Positions 47,294 through 59,361 of a DNA stretch of 64,000 nucleotides are shown one piece after another. Each line of letters opens with the position of its first letter. The stretch's first letter is position 1. This DNA is from Rhizophagus clarus. Taxonomy: Eukaryota > Glomeromycota > Glomeromycetes > Glomerales > Glomeraceae. The DNA is taken from the NCBI GenBank assembly GCA_015698045.1, contig BLAL01000302.1:372001-436000 (forward strand), read 5' to 3'. The notes below the pieces were generated by a model. The model ran no database searches, was not told the DNA's origin, and saw only the letters and a list, made by a program, of their open reading frames with translations. The translations under genes were made by a program, and so were the position numbers.

Positions 47294-50200
47294 TTTGTTA
47301 ATATTCTATTTTTTAATTAATAAAGCAAGATTTACTAATAAAAGACAAGTTAGAATTCCTTTTTATAAAGATTTTATATCTAATATAAGTATTAATAGTT
47401 TATGTAGATCTAAAAATATTAGTCATTACTATAATATTAATAAAGATAATAGTGTAATATATAATAGATTGCAACCTACTTTTATCAGAAAGCAAAAATT
47501 ATAATGCTATTTTTATATTATAATACTATAATTAGACTGTAATATCATAATTAGATAATAATACTATAATTAAATAATTATAAAGTTAAAACTAATTAAT
47601 TCTAGTAATTTTTTATATATAAAATTATAAAAAAAAAATGCTAATACTACTATTTTTTTATACATAAAATTAAAAAAAATGTTAAACCAAGTAATTTTAA
47701 TATTTTTTATATATATTATTAAAGTTGCAAAAAAAAGCTAGAATAAATAATTTCAATATTTTTTATATATAAAATTGCAAAAAAATATTTAAATTATTTA
47801 TTTTAATATTTTTAATTATAAATTATAAAAAAAAAACTAAAATTATCTATAAAATTTCAAGAAAAAATAAAACAAATGATTCTGGTATTTTTTATATATA
47901 AAATTACAAAAAAAATACTAGAATCATCTATTCTAAATATGAAGTTTAAAACTAAAATTTTCTGAAATCTTTTTTAATATATACCAAAATTTAATTTCAA
48001 AATATACATTTTTTTCTAAAATTTGAAACTTAAAACTGATTTTAAACTTTCAAACCTTTTATATATTGAAATATAACTGAAATCTATTAGTTTATTTAAT
48101 TTATTTATTAAAAATTAAATATTATACTATTATACTAATTTAAACTTATTAAATATTCAAATTTTCTTTTTTAATTACCATATATTACAGATTATAATAC
48201 TCTAAATATTTTGTAAATTCTTAAAGATTGATCTTGTACTACTATATTAATAATTCAAATTTTTATTATAAATAAAATATATTTAAAAGATTGTATAATA
48301 ATCAGAAAACTGTTTTTATATAATATCTAAGCAAAATTAAATTTATTAAATAATAAATCAATAGAAAATAGAACTTTTTATTAGATAAAAAAGGAAAGAT
48401 ACTATGTATAAAGAAATATTGTGATTTATGATATACAGTAATTTTTTTAAACTTTTTTTTTTAATTTATTTTCTGATATTATAATGATGTTATTTAGTTT
48501 TAGTTTATGAAAAAAGAAATTCTTTTCTTATTATTTTGATACTTTAAATAAAGAAATAGATTAAATATAACTTTTTTTTATTCTTTAAAAATTCTTCTAA
48601 TTTTGATACTTTCTTTTAAATGATGTTTTCTTTCCTGATTCTAAAGCTACTGATACTTTTAAACAAAAATTATATTCTAAAACTTTTTTTACTTCTTCTT
48701 CTTTAAAATTAAAATATATTATAAATACATTTTCTAAAAAATATTATAAAAAAAATTATATAATCTTAAGTTTTTAGATCAGTTTCTATTTTTTTTTACT
48801 AGTTTATTTTCTTATAATTTTATTTCTTTTTTTTTTTTATATTTTTAGTTTGCTTTTATTTTTCAATAAGAACTACTATTACCTTCTTGTAAATCTTTTT
48901 TACATTCTAATTTATATTAACAATTATAATAATAACAATATCTTTTTTAATTATTTCTTAATTTACTTTCTAATTTATCTACTTTTTTTTTTTATATCTA
49001 GTTCTAATCATTTTTATCTTATTTTATTTTTAAATCTATATATAATAAAATATGTCCATTACATTATGCTAAATAAAATTATGATTATTATAATATAAAT
49101 TCAATAAGCTATAATACTTGATCTTAATAAAATTTTAAATAATTTTTATATATTATTTATTTTCTAATTTAGCTGAAAAAATAATTTTAAGTTTTATATA
49201 TTTAAATAAAATTTTATTGTTTAACATTCTTTTAATTGCCTTATAATTACTATTGAATTATCATTTAGTATTTATAAACTTTTGTAAAGTATTTTTATTG
49301 CAAGTTTTAATTTTTAATGATATTATTAAAAAAGCAGATATATTTAAAAAAAGAGTTTATATTTTTTATGTAAAAAAAAAGATTATTTTTTCAGAAATAA
49401 ATAAATAAATAAATATATAAATCACATAGTATATTATATAAAATAACTAATTATACAACTGCTATTTATATAATACAGTTTAACTTTTTATACAATATAA
49501 TTTATATATATATTCATTTTTGGAATTATATTTTTTATTTTTATATTTAAATTCTCTATTTATAATAAATTAAAGTTTTATGATTTATTAATTAACTTTT
49601 AAAAAAGTTTTTAATTCTATATTTTTTTTTGAAAATTAATTATATATTATTATTATTATCATTAAAATATATAGGCTAATAATAATAAGAACAGGCTGGA
49701 TTATTTTTAAAAAATTAATAATACATTTAAATAAAAGTTATTATTAAACTAAAATAATTTTATAATTACTTTTAAGATAGTTAGTTCTATTACATTTAAA
49801 TAATAATTCAGAATATTATATAAAGAACAAATTTTAGGTTTTATTTAAAATTATTTATAATAGATTAAATTTTTTAAAAAAAATACTTCTATTGAATATA
49901 CTCTTATATTAAAAGAAATCAAATATTTTTTTTTAATAAATAATGAAGTTTGTAAAGTAATATTATTAGATTTTTTTAATTCTATTAGTATTATTATTTT
50001 TAAAATATAATTTTTAGAAAAAAAATGAAAATGTAAAATTTTTATATTTTTTAATCATATCTTATTTGTGATTATAAAATTATAATAACTGGAACTTATT
50101 AGAAAAATACTTAATAGATTTTTTTATTTTTAATTAAAAGTATTTATCAAAAATTAGCAAATAAATAAATAAAAATTAATCAATTCTATATATTTAATAA

Positions 50201-50384
50201 GTAGTTACCAAAATATTAGTAAAAAATACTTATTTTAAAGTACTTTATAATATGGAATGCTTGATTTTAAAAATATATAATATTTAAATATATTTATAAA
50301 AAATATTAAATTTGTTTAAAAATATATTATAACTTTATAAAAATCAATGTAATTAGCAAAAACTTAAAATTATAATATAAATGT

Positions 50385-50515
50385 TAAATTGGTTTAATTT
50401 AAAATATAAATTTTTAAAGTTAAATTTAATTAAGTTTGCTAAAATTTAAAATATAAATTTAAACTAAATTTAATTAAATTTGCTAAAATTTAAAATATAA
50501 ATTTAATTTAAATAT
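50385..50515. repeat. AT tandem repeat, about 44-bp unit
   Basis: The block TTTGCTAAAATTTAAAATAT begins at 50435 and again at 50479. A more diverged copy (GGTTTAATTTAAAATATAAA) lies near 50391. The spacing is 43-44 bp. Confidence 0.7.
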
Positions 50516-52049
50516 TAATTATATTAAAAATATCTGAAATTCTGTTTTCAAGAATCTATTATTTTATAAATAAAAAAAATAAACATTAAAAATATTTTTA
50601 ATTTAAAAAAAAATATAATCTTTTTTTTATATTATCTTATTATATAATTTGGATTTATTTTATTAGTCTTTAAAATTTGGCTTTCTTAATAAAGAAATAT
50701 TAAAATATCTTTTAGTAATTAAAAATATATAACTTTTTTTTTTATATTATTTAGTATATGATACAGGTTTATTCAAATTTTTAAAAATCAAATATTTTAT
50801 AAAAAATTTAAACTACAAAAAAATAATATAAAATGAATAAGTTTAATTGTAATAACCTATTACAATTATTTGTAATAATCTAATTAATGACCAGTTTACA
50901 TTACATAATATTATATAAATCCAAAAAGAAATTTTTATTTCCAGAAAAAAACAGAAAATTTTTATTACACAAGATTATATTAACTTCTAAAAAAAAAATT
51001 CTTTATTAATTACTTGTTAGAAAAAAGAATAAGTCAAAAATAACATTTAAATCATCTTTATCATTTTAAGTAAATTTGCTGAGAAAGCAAAAATACACCT
51101 ATTATATTATTTTTTAAGTATTAAATATTATAAACTTTCTTATAATTTATTTTTTTAAGACTTTTACAAATAATATTGTAATGGGTTATTACAAATACAT
51201 TTATTTATATAAAAAAATAATAAAATTTTGAAAAAATAAATAGTTTTTTAAAGAATAAAAAAAATTAAAGGAAAAAGATGTAAAAAAAAATAATGAAAAA
51301 AATTATCTAATAAAATTGGTTTTTAGATAAATAATTTTATTATTTCTTAACCCTTAAATAGTAATGCAGGCAATTTGCCTGCAATCTCTTAAATACAAAG
51401 TTTGTTAATACAATTCAGATTATTCTAACCATATTGATCTACATTTTCATCATTAATTGTATGGTTAGATACGTACAGTAAATTACTATTAAAATTAGTT
51501 GGAAATTAACTTTACAAAAATAACATCAGAATTTTTATATTTTATAATAATTTTAAATGATAAACGCGTTTCAATTTTTAAAATCTTATAATTTGTTGTT
51601 AGAGGAATATTTGACAAACTGTTATTTGCATGTGTTTTTAAATTATTTAATTCCTATATAATAGTTTTGTAAAATTACAAATGATAATAAAAAAATATAA
51701 GGAATGAACCTTTAAAAGTGATGCAAATTCACATAATTGTAATTTGTGCTATCTAAGATAAAGGCGGCTGAATTTGATTTGATATGCTTGCAAAATTTTT
51801 TTATTCGAATTGCAATTTGTGTTTACGTATGCTTTTATTTAGCCAATTTTACATGTTTTTTACTTTCAGAAAAAATAAATTAGCATCAAACCTGTATTCA
51901 TTCCTCCTTTATAAAGTCAAACTTCAAGATAGCAATTAATTCAAATTTTTTTAATGAAAAATAAAATTAACCCTTTAGTGACACTAAGACTACTAAATGC
52001 TATTTCCAATGAAGTTTATAAAGATTTGATCTGCCTTTTTACAAAAAAA

Positions 52050-52151
52050 TGTAGTCAACTCTCCATAAGTGCACCTCTTCGGGAATAGGTTCAAATATGC
52101 ATTTAGAGAGGGCGTGCATTTGTAGTGTGTGCATTTATAAGGAGTTGACTG
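52050..52151. mobile_element. Small pogo/Tigger-like MITE
   Basis: The left end TAGTCAACTCTCCATAAGTG and the reverse complement of the right end CAGTCAACTCCTTATAAATG form a TIR of about 22 bp, flanked at right by TA. The CAGTCAACTC-type terminus with a TA target site is what is expected for pogo/Tigger-type Tc1-mariner elements. The element is only about 100 bp, so it is non-autonomous. Confidence 0.6.
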
Positions 52152-52454
52152 TATTAACAAGAATTTTTTACCTATTGACGATATAATAAACTTAGAAACT
52201 GTAACGAAAGATTTGACAGTTAGAATAATACCTGGCTTTAAAGTATCGTTAATGTTGTACTTAATATTTGATTAATTTTGAATATTGGAAAAATGTGAAT
52301 AATTGAAGAGTTTGTACAAATATAAACTATAGCAGTTTACATTGTTACAGAATATTTGTTACTTCGTATCTTTACATTTATATAACAAATACGATTAGAT
52401 TAGAAGCATATGAATAAATGCTAAATAAGATAAAGGAATCAACGCAATTTTAGT

Positions 52455-52667
52455 TTATAAATAAATTATATCAGTGGTGAATGCTTTTTTAAGTGAAACA
52501 TCCTTCTTTTTCTCTGAATGAATTGCTCTTAAGTAAGCAAGTTCCTCAGGATCAGTGTTCGACCTTTCAAATTCCTTTCGTAAATTATAAATTTTAAAAA
52601 GTATATGATTTCTCGCTCTCCTAATTGTTAGATGATGATTAAGATCAGAAGACGACTTCTTCCTCAT
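52455..52667 (-). CDS. Possible small protein, 70 codons
   Basis: Open frame starting MRKKSSSDLNHHLTIRRARN and continuing as a charged, probably helical segment (LRKEFERSNTDPEELAYLRA). Its base composition is better than that of the compartment to its left, and the antisense frames are closed. No domain is recognised. It could be a real small gene, the last exon of a longer minus-strand gene, or chance. A T/A run lies just upstream. Confidence 0.3.
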   Translation of the reverse strand: MRKKSSSDLNHHLTIRRARNHILFKIYNLRKEFERSNTDPEELAYLRAIHSEKKKDVSLKKAFTTDIIYL

Positions 52668-54510
52668 TGGGAGAATTAGTATTTCTCATATTTAGTTCCG
52701 TACTTGAAAAAAAAAGATTATAAGTAGAGTAATTTTTTTTTTTTCAATTCTTGAATTGATGATATAATTTACTGATGACTTATGACAAATATAACAAATG
52801 ATATAAACTAATCAGCATAGTAAAAAGAGTAAAATAATTTATTTCTAAAAGAATTATTATTATGCATATTGCGGTATGACAGGATTTTCTGACAAAGGGA
52901 AATCTTGGGAAATAAACATTATGTACTGTATTAAGGTTGTGGCTTGCAATCTGAGGATAAAAGTTCAAAGGAATTTGTTAGCATCACGGACTTTGTTAAG
53001 ATTAATGTTAATTTATTTCTGCATATTTAACTGATGACTATCTTATGATTATGAATTATATATATTTTATTTTTATTGCATTTATAAAAAATTCGAATCA
53101 AAAGGTCACACAATGTATCAAAAATAATATTCATATGGGTGTAGTATACATTGGAGTTTTTAGTTATGTATCAAAACTATAATAGTAACGAAATATAATT
53201 AAAAAAAGTATTTTGTTTTTCATAATTAAAATTTATAATTAAGACTCATTCACCCATAATAGATAATAACACAAATTCATTACTGATGGAGTTTTTTTTA
53301 TAAAATAATTAATGCAAAAAGATTTTACTTAGGAGAATTCTAGCTCATCAAATGGGAGTTCGTCAAATATTAAAGCGACGCGTCGTGACGTTACAAGATA
53401 ATACAGAATATAGACACGTGCGAATTATTTAATATCTGTGTTACTTCATGAAAAAGTGAGGAATCTCGGAAAATGTCTAAGCCTTGCAAATTTCTTTTTT
53501 TTTTGCACTTTTGTATTTAAAATTGAGTAACAAAGTCAGATTCATGTCTATTTAAACCATATCCATTTAATAACGAACTGTTATCCTGCCTTTTGGGCGA
53601 AAATCTTTGGGCGAGTGTGAAAAAAAAAATGGGAAATTTTCAGTGCTGCGTAAGTGGCGTAAGTTTAAAAAAAAAGGGGTACGCCTTAAAAAATTTTACC
53701 TCCAATAAAATGATAGCGGTAAAATTATTTTAATACCATCCAAGAATCGAATAGTAAAGTTGTACAAAGCCAAACCCAAAATATTTAAGCCATCCTTTAT
53801 CATCATTTTTTTTTTTTTTGATTTTCGCGAAACAGGGCTGAGTATAAAAAATAAGCAGTTTTCCTAAAATATTTATTTATGACATCAAAACTGCGTAAAA
53901 AGAAAAAAAAAAAATGCACAAAACTGCGGCGCATTACCGGAGATCTTCAAAATTTACAGATTTATCCCGTTTTTAACATTTTTTAATGTTTCCTTGTGGC
54001 TAATTTGTTTCGCTATGAAGTTGACAAGCAATTTTCTTGGTTTTTGCCGAAAATTAAACTCGTCAAATAACCTGATAAAAAAAAATTTCTTTTTTAATTT
54101 ATATATATAATTCGACAAGATTTAATTAAGAAAAAAAAAATTTTTTTCTTTTTTCAGCTGACTGCTTTAAGATGGCGCAGTTAACTGTGGAGCCACAGAA
54201 CTTCTTTTTTTAATGATGAAACATTTTATGATTATAAAATTTGAGAAAAAGTATAAAAAAAGCCTCTGGTTTTTTTTTTGTTGAGGCTCTGGCGATCGCA
54301 AATAATTTTTCGCGTTTAATTTTATTTTGAAAAATAAAATTTTTTTTTGACTATTTTCGGCCAAAAAAAGTTAAAGCATTACAAAATCGCTTAATAAAAA
54401 ATTTTTAATAATAATAGTTAATGCAATTCGTTGAACAACTGAACACGTGTTTAAAAGTACCAAAACACTGAAAGTTCATTATATAATATACTGTATGTAC
54501 TGTATATATA

Positions 54511-54541
<31 letters not shown>

Positions 54542-54554
54542 CAGAAATCTAGAA
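52668..54554. other. Intergenic region before the housekeeping block
   Basis: No gene supported. A GC-richer patch at 53370-53420 contains the perfect palindrome CGACGCGTCG (53376-53385) next to TGACGTTAC, and ACACGTGC 30 bp on. These resemble bZIP/bHLH-type sites, but they are not near a clear start. A (TA)n tract at about 54500-54540 lies just before the membrane protein start. Confidence 0.5.
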
Positions 54555-55496
54555 ATGTCCTCTTCGATAAGTTCCCCAATTACTTATATAAATACAAGTG
54601 TTAGTAATGAATCTATACCATCTATATCGGAATCACCAATCACTCCTAAACATCGAGTTGATAAACCACTTATTATAGTAACGAAAGCAGATAACCCTGC
54701 TCAAGAAACGAAAAAAGAGGAAGTATCAGATAAAGGATGTGCAAAAGTTTGTAAATATATACTTATACGGAGCAAAAAGGTTTTCGAGATTCTATCATAC
54801 TTCCGGTTGTTCGTCGCTATTGCGCTTAATGTTTTGATTATTATTGATTTGATTTCAATAAGACAAAAGAAAGTAAAACTGTTCTGGATGGAAGTTCTTA
54901 CGCAGGCAAGTTGATTAAAAAAAGTGATTTTCTATGATATATATTACAATACATTTATTATTGAAATAAAATGTAGGTTGTTAATGCCGAATTTACACTG
55001 CTGACAATTATATCACATCCTAAAAGAATTATTAATTTACCGAGAGCAATAAAAATATATATCGCTAGTAGAAAAATACGTTATCAACAAAACGAACTAT
55101 TTACACCTGACATAAAAGAAACTCAAAAGAATGTTTATAAGAATTATGATTGGTATTTATATGAAGCAACAAGAGCTGACTTAATATGTTCACCAGGGAA
55201 ACTTTTAGCAATCCTCTTAATTTGGAATGTAGGAAGCTTAGCACAATACGGTATTTGTGGTATGATTAAACTTTTTTATTATTTATTATATATATTTACT
55301 ACACTAATAAAAAAATCAACTAATTTGATGATTTTTGATAGTAATCTTATGGTTTTTTCCGCAACAAGAACGACCTTTAGAAATATATGCTATTTTAATT
55401 GCAATAGTGTTAACATGTGAGATCTTACCAATACCTTTGGTAGTAAAACAATATAAAAAAGTCATAATAGCCAAGACAATTGCTGGTGAAAAATGA
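54555..55496 (+). CDS. Membrane protein with a GC-AG intron, unknown function
   Basis: Three exons, 54555-54905, 54977-55259 and 55342-55496, giving 262 residues. Exon 1 ends CAG and is followed by GCAAGT, the standard form of a GC-type donor; the frame then continues cleanly from the AAATGTAG acceptor. A Ser/Thr/Pro-rich cytosolic N-terminus (about residues 1-75) is followed by four likely membrane helices: near 88-110 (LFVAIALNVLIIIDLISI), near 197-215 (LLAILLIWNVGSLAQYGI), and two in exon 3 (VILWFF and IYAILIAIVLTCEILPIPLV). A charged loop between carries YDWYLYEATRADLICSPGKL. The family is not recognised. ATG 54555 is preferred over 54447 because the sequence between them is a TA microsatellite. 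Confidence 0.78.
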
Positions 55497-55917
55497 TTTA
55501 ATACATTCCCATAAAAATTTCGCAATTCATGAAACAATTTTATTCTTGGTATCAAACATTTTATTTAAACAAATTAATATTACTCCTGTAAGCAATGCGT
55601 GTATAATGTACGCGATATTATACTATTTGAAATTTTAAAACCACTGAAACCTAAAGGTAATTTTTTTTAAACGGATAAAGTATTAAATAGAATTTAATAT
55701 TAAAGAGTGAGCGCACTAAAAGTGTAACTGTGCTAGTTATTAGGAAGTTGTATCTTTTGTCCTGATTCGGTTATTTAAATTTTAAAATTTGCCCGGTCGA
55801 CATCTGTTATTATTGTTACACAAGTAACTATTATAGCCAATCACTAACTAAGTTGGAAAAGTTGGACGCATATAAAATAAGGACTGAAAAAATTTTCTTC
55901 CTCCCAATTATAAAAAC
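55497..55917. other. Spacer, membrane protein to HSBP1
   Basis: About 420 bp holding the 3' end of the membrane protein gene and the HSBP1 promoter. No other gene or clear heat-shock element was identified by eye. Confidence 0.55.
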
Positions 55918-56500
55918 ATGTCTGATATCCCGCCGCCACCTCCTCCACCACCTCCCCCTCCACCACCGCCGCAGCCGCAATCTCAAATTGATACTAAACC
56001 GGAAACTGAAGAAGCCATTAAAGATACTTCTGTTGCAGTTTTAGCAGACATACAATCACCTCAGGAACTTACAGCATATGTAAGTTTATTCCATTTTTAA
56101 CGTTAAAAATTTACAATTGTTTTCCTTTTGAATTTAATAAATTGCTTTTTATACGTATGTATGTATATATATAAGGTCGAAACCGTACTTTTACAATTGG
56201 TATTTATTTTATTTGCTGATTTTGCTTAAAATTATTTGTATTTTAACTAATGTATCTAATTAATTCAAGCAAACAAAATTCGATGATTTATCATTACAAT
56301 TATTTTCAAAAAGTATAATTAATTTATTTCTTAGAAATTTAATTGTTCTTTTTCAAATTTAAACAAATTCATTAATTAAATTTTTTTTTTTTTTAGTGGA
56401 TGATATGGCATCACGGATAGATATACTTGAAAAATCTTTAGAAGAATTATTGCAACAATCTATATCTGAAGAAATTTTAACTGAAGAATCAAAATCATGA
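55918..56500 (+). CDS. HSBP1: Heat shock factor binding protein 1 (HSBP1)
   Basis: Four exons: 55918-56079, 56176-56199 (24-nt microexon), 56270-56312 and 56397-56500; 110 residues. The spliced C-terminal half reads ELTAYVETVLLQLQTKF, then a segment ending KMDDMASRIDILEKSLEEL. It aligns without gaps to the conserved HSBP1 coiled coil (human ..QDKFQTMS..RIDDMSSRIDDLEKN). HSBP1 is a small nuclear and cytosolic coiled-coil protein that trimerises and binds the HSF1 trimerisation region to limit the heat-shock response. The N-terminus is unusual: MSDI followed by 14 prolines and a Gln/Pro stretch, absent from typical 76-residue HSBP1. The microexon is supported by frame and by alignment. Confidence 0.88.
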
Positions 56501-57326
56501 GTTTTTTTTTTTTTGAAAAAAAAAAAAAAATTTAAAATTAATAAGTAAATAAATAAACTATTTATTCAATAAGATAATATGAATAATACAATATTAATAA
56601 TTTTTGGAAAGAATGAATAATATAGTATAAATCAAAATTCTTATTTAAAATTGATTGATTAAATTTGATTTGAGGAAAATTAATTAAGTCAATAACAGAT
56701 AGATAATAAATATTGTTCGGAGCGAAGTGGAGGACTATCTATACTCTATAGGATTGTAATAATGGTATAATAGTAGTTTTAATTGTCTTTCCACAAAAAA
56801 CACCGATAATTCCAGTTTAGGATCATATTATTTCTTCTTTGAAAGATTTCTGAATTATGCAACGGACATTGCCAGTTTTCCGATTAATTAATAAGGATTA
56901 TAACTAACAAGAAAAAAAAATAAATAAGAATTTTTTCACTACATTATTTATTGATAATTTAATATTAATAAAGGAGGTTAAATATTTTTATAGATAAAAT
57001 TTGATTTTTTTTTTTTTTGGAACTTCAATCAAGACTTTCCTCCGTATAATTTTGTATGTTCATTATGAAATAAGCCTTTCATATAATCACACCTCATACA
57101 GTCACATTATTATATCATCCTTGCGATTTAAAGCTCAAGATAAATCGGAAAATTTGATGATTTGAAGATTTTAAAAAATGTTAATTATATAGTCTAACTA
57201 TTATAAGAGTAAAGAAATTTGTTAAAATCACATGTTATTAGAAGGTATGCGGCGCATATTACGTAATAAAGAGCTAATCGATGGTAGATAATTTATTACG
57301 ATATTAATGAGTTACGTAGGATTTCA
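56501..57326. other. Convergent spacer, HSBP1 / TANGO2
   Basis: 3' ends of two convergent genes. AATAAATAAAC near 56546 is a good poly(A) candidate for HSBP1. Nothing else is recognised. Confidence 0.55.
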
Positions 57327-58319
57327 TTACTTTTCTTTAAATGTGAATCTGAACCATTGTCCCTTATCGTGTTCTATCATTTCTTCATCTTTATCAAAAA
57401 GATTTTTTTCTACGAACAAAACATTGTTATCTCGATCTACTAGAACAATAGTTGATGTACGTGTGGCATACGACCCATCTCCCCTATCGTATTTTGATAT
57501 TCTAATTGAATATTTCCATATATCAATTTCATTATTTGCTTCTTCAAGCTCATCCAAAGTTATTGTTTTACTGCGAACAAATTTAAATATAAATATCAAA
57601 ATTTGATTGATTACTTAATATAAATAAAAATTTTGTTTTACCTTAATAAATTAAATAAACGATCTACAATGTCAGATTCGTTAGTAGATTCTTTAAGAAT
57701 TGATTTCATTTCTTCTACACCCGTGCATACTTTGGGCCACAAATCCTCCTTTTCCAATACACTGTTACTTAAACCATAAATTTCACCATTAACCAATTCT
57801 TTAATTCCACAATTTTTTTTATTAGTTTGATAATAACATTTTGGATTAGGAAGACTTAAATCTGATGCGATTAAATTAAAGCCACCATATTTATCAGATT
57901 CATTTAATATCTCTTCAAGTTTATCATTTAAAGGGATTCCTGATTCGGTACATTCAAGAATTGATCTTACAAGAATTCCACGGGATAATAAATTTGGTGG
58001 TGGATGATAATCTTCACGATAATTTGTTAATGCAGAAAAATTGCCATAACGGTTTATTCCTAACCAAGTTCCCGATCTTAACAAATCGATACCTGATAAA
58101 ATGTTTGGATGCCACCATGACGCATAAGATGTTGGACGATTTAAATATTCGTCTCGATTTGCGGCGAAAATACTAAATTAATAAAATTTTTAAATTAAAC
58201 GAAAATCGGAATCTGTACGACATGAAACACGATAACACATGATACGACAAAAAAAAAAAAATATATATTTACAATTTATATTTGGGATGATTATCCAAAG
58301 TCCAAAATAGGATACACAT
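57327..58319 (-). CDS. NRDE-domain protein, TANGO2-like
   Basis: Three exons, 58319-58273, 58172-57642 and 57570-57327, giving 273 residues, close to human TANGO2 (276). The N-terminus is MCILFWTLDNHPKYKFIFAA, immediately followed by the diagnostic NRDE motif (residues 21-24). Next come RSGTWLGINRYGNFSALTNY, SRGILVRSILE, GFNLIASDL, YGLSNSVLEK (all family positions), and near the end SYATRTSTIVLVDRDNNVLF. The fold is an Ntn-hydrolase-like one that starts with Cys2. The human protein is linked to metabolic crises and lipid or haem handling at mitochondria and ER; the biochemical role is not settled. It is divergent from the desaturase gene, sharing a 1-kb upstream region. Confidence 0.92.
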
Positions 58320-59361
58320 CATTAATTTTTCTTTGGGGTTAAAATTTTCATATGACAAAAGCCAAATGTTGGGTCGAAAAAGAAGACAGAAAAAAAAAAA
58401 AAAAAAATTATTTCGCTAAAGGAAAGAAAATTTGAAGCAATCAACAATCTTTATATACTTTTTTGTTAAGTTAATTTTTGTTAAACAATTTTTTTTAATA
58501 ATCAAATATGTGTCATGCGGCAATAATTAGATCACCTGTTCTATTCACTAATCTACACTGATTACACCAATTACACCAATATACTATTATTCACACCACA
58601 ATTTTAGTAAATAATTTATATTTTGCACATGAATTTTTAAACACGCGATAACATTTTTGTAAATCATTGGGGACAAATAATTTTGGGGGAGAGAAATAGA
58701 TAGATATTCTTACCCTAGATATTTTTCTGCTTAGCAGATTGTTTATGTAACAATTACGAATAATTTTTTTTCCGCCCCAACCTTAAAAGAAAACTTAAAA
58801 AAAAAATCGTTAAAATTTAAAAGTAATAATTTAATAATCTATTTTTTTTATGTTTGATTTTCATAAATTTTAATTTATCTTTTTTGTACGTATCAACGTA
58901 TCAAAAAAAAAAAGCCCTTTTTCACTTAACGTTGCATATTTTATTACAACTTTCTTTATATATTTACATACTATAAACACAAAATAAGATATGTTTCTAC
59001 TGTAAAAACTGCCCCAAAAAGAATTTGTTTCCCCAATTCCCCTTTTACTCATTCTTTCGTCGTGTCTTTTTTTTTTGTGTAATTGTTTATCATAATTCCA
59101 AACATGTCAATTTCATTTCTTTCTTGAAAAAAAAAAAAAATATATATACGCTTGAATTTTTTTTTTAAAAAAAAAAAAAAAAATTATTTTTTTTTTAATT
59201 TATTCTCTTCCTTATTTCTTTTTCTTTTTCGTTTTTCTATTTCTTTAATCAGTTTAAAAAATAAATAAAAGTAATAAATTAGATCTTCCTTCTCATTTAT
59301 TATTATTATTATTATTATCTTTTTTTTTATTTTCGTTTCATATTTTTTTTAAAAAAAAAAA
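58320..59361. promoter_or_regulatory. Divergent upstream region of TANGO2 and desaturase genes
   Basis: About 1 kb between two divergent starts. It contains several long A and T runs (58250, 58390-58407, 59128-59141, 59167-59200), a (TTA)n run at about 59300, and a T/A run just before the desaturase ATG. The frame on the minus strand at 58870-59052 has no support. No specific factor site is claimed. Confidence 0.5.

Larger units (their letters stand above)
47294..52454. other. AT-rich repeat compartment, right part
   Basis: Nearly pure A/T to about 51.3 kb, with no gene. The frame at 48850-49098 is Phe/Leu/Ile/Tyr low complexity. A three-unit repeat of about 44 bp lies at 50385-50515. At 51365-51383 the 19-nt palindrome TGCAGGCAATTTGCCTGCA stands out by its GC content. 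From 51.5 kb the DNA gets less AT-biased. A pogo-like MITE lies at 52050-52151. Confidence 0.55.

Noticed and set aside
48850..49098. 82-codon hydrophobic frame resembling a membrane protein
   Set aside because: Composition is only F/L/I/Y/N, as expected from random T/A-rich DNA.
57307..57606. Plus-strand frame of 99 codons
   Set aside because: It is the antisense shadow of TANGO2 exon 3, which has clear family motifs.
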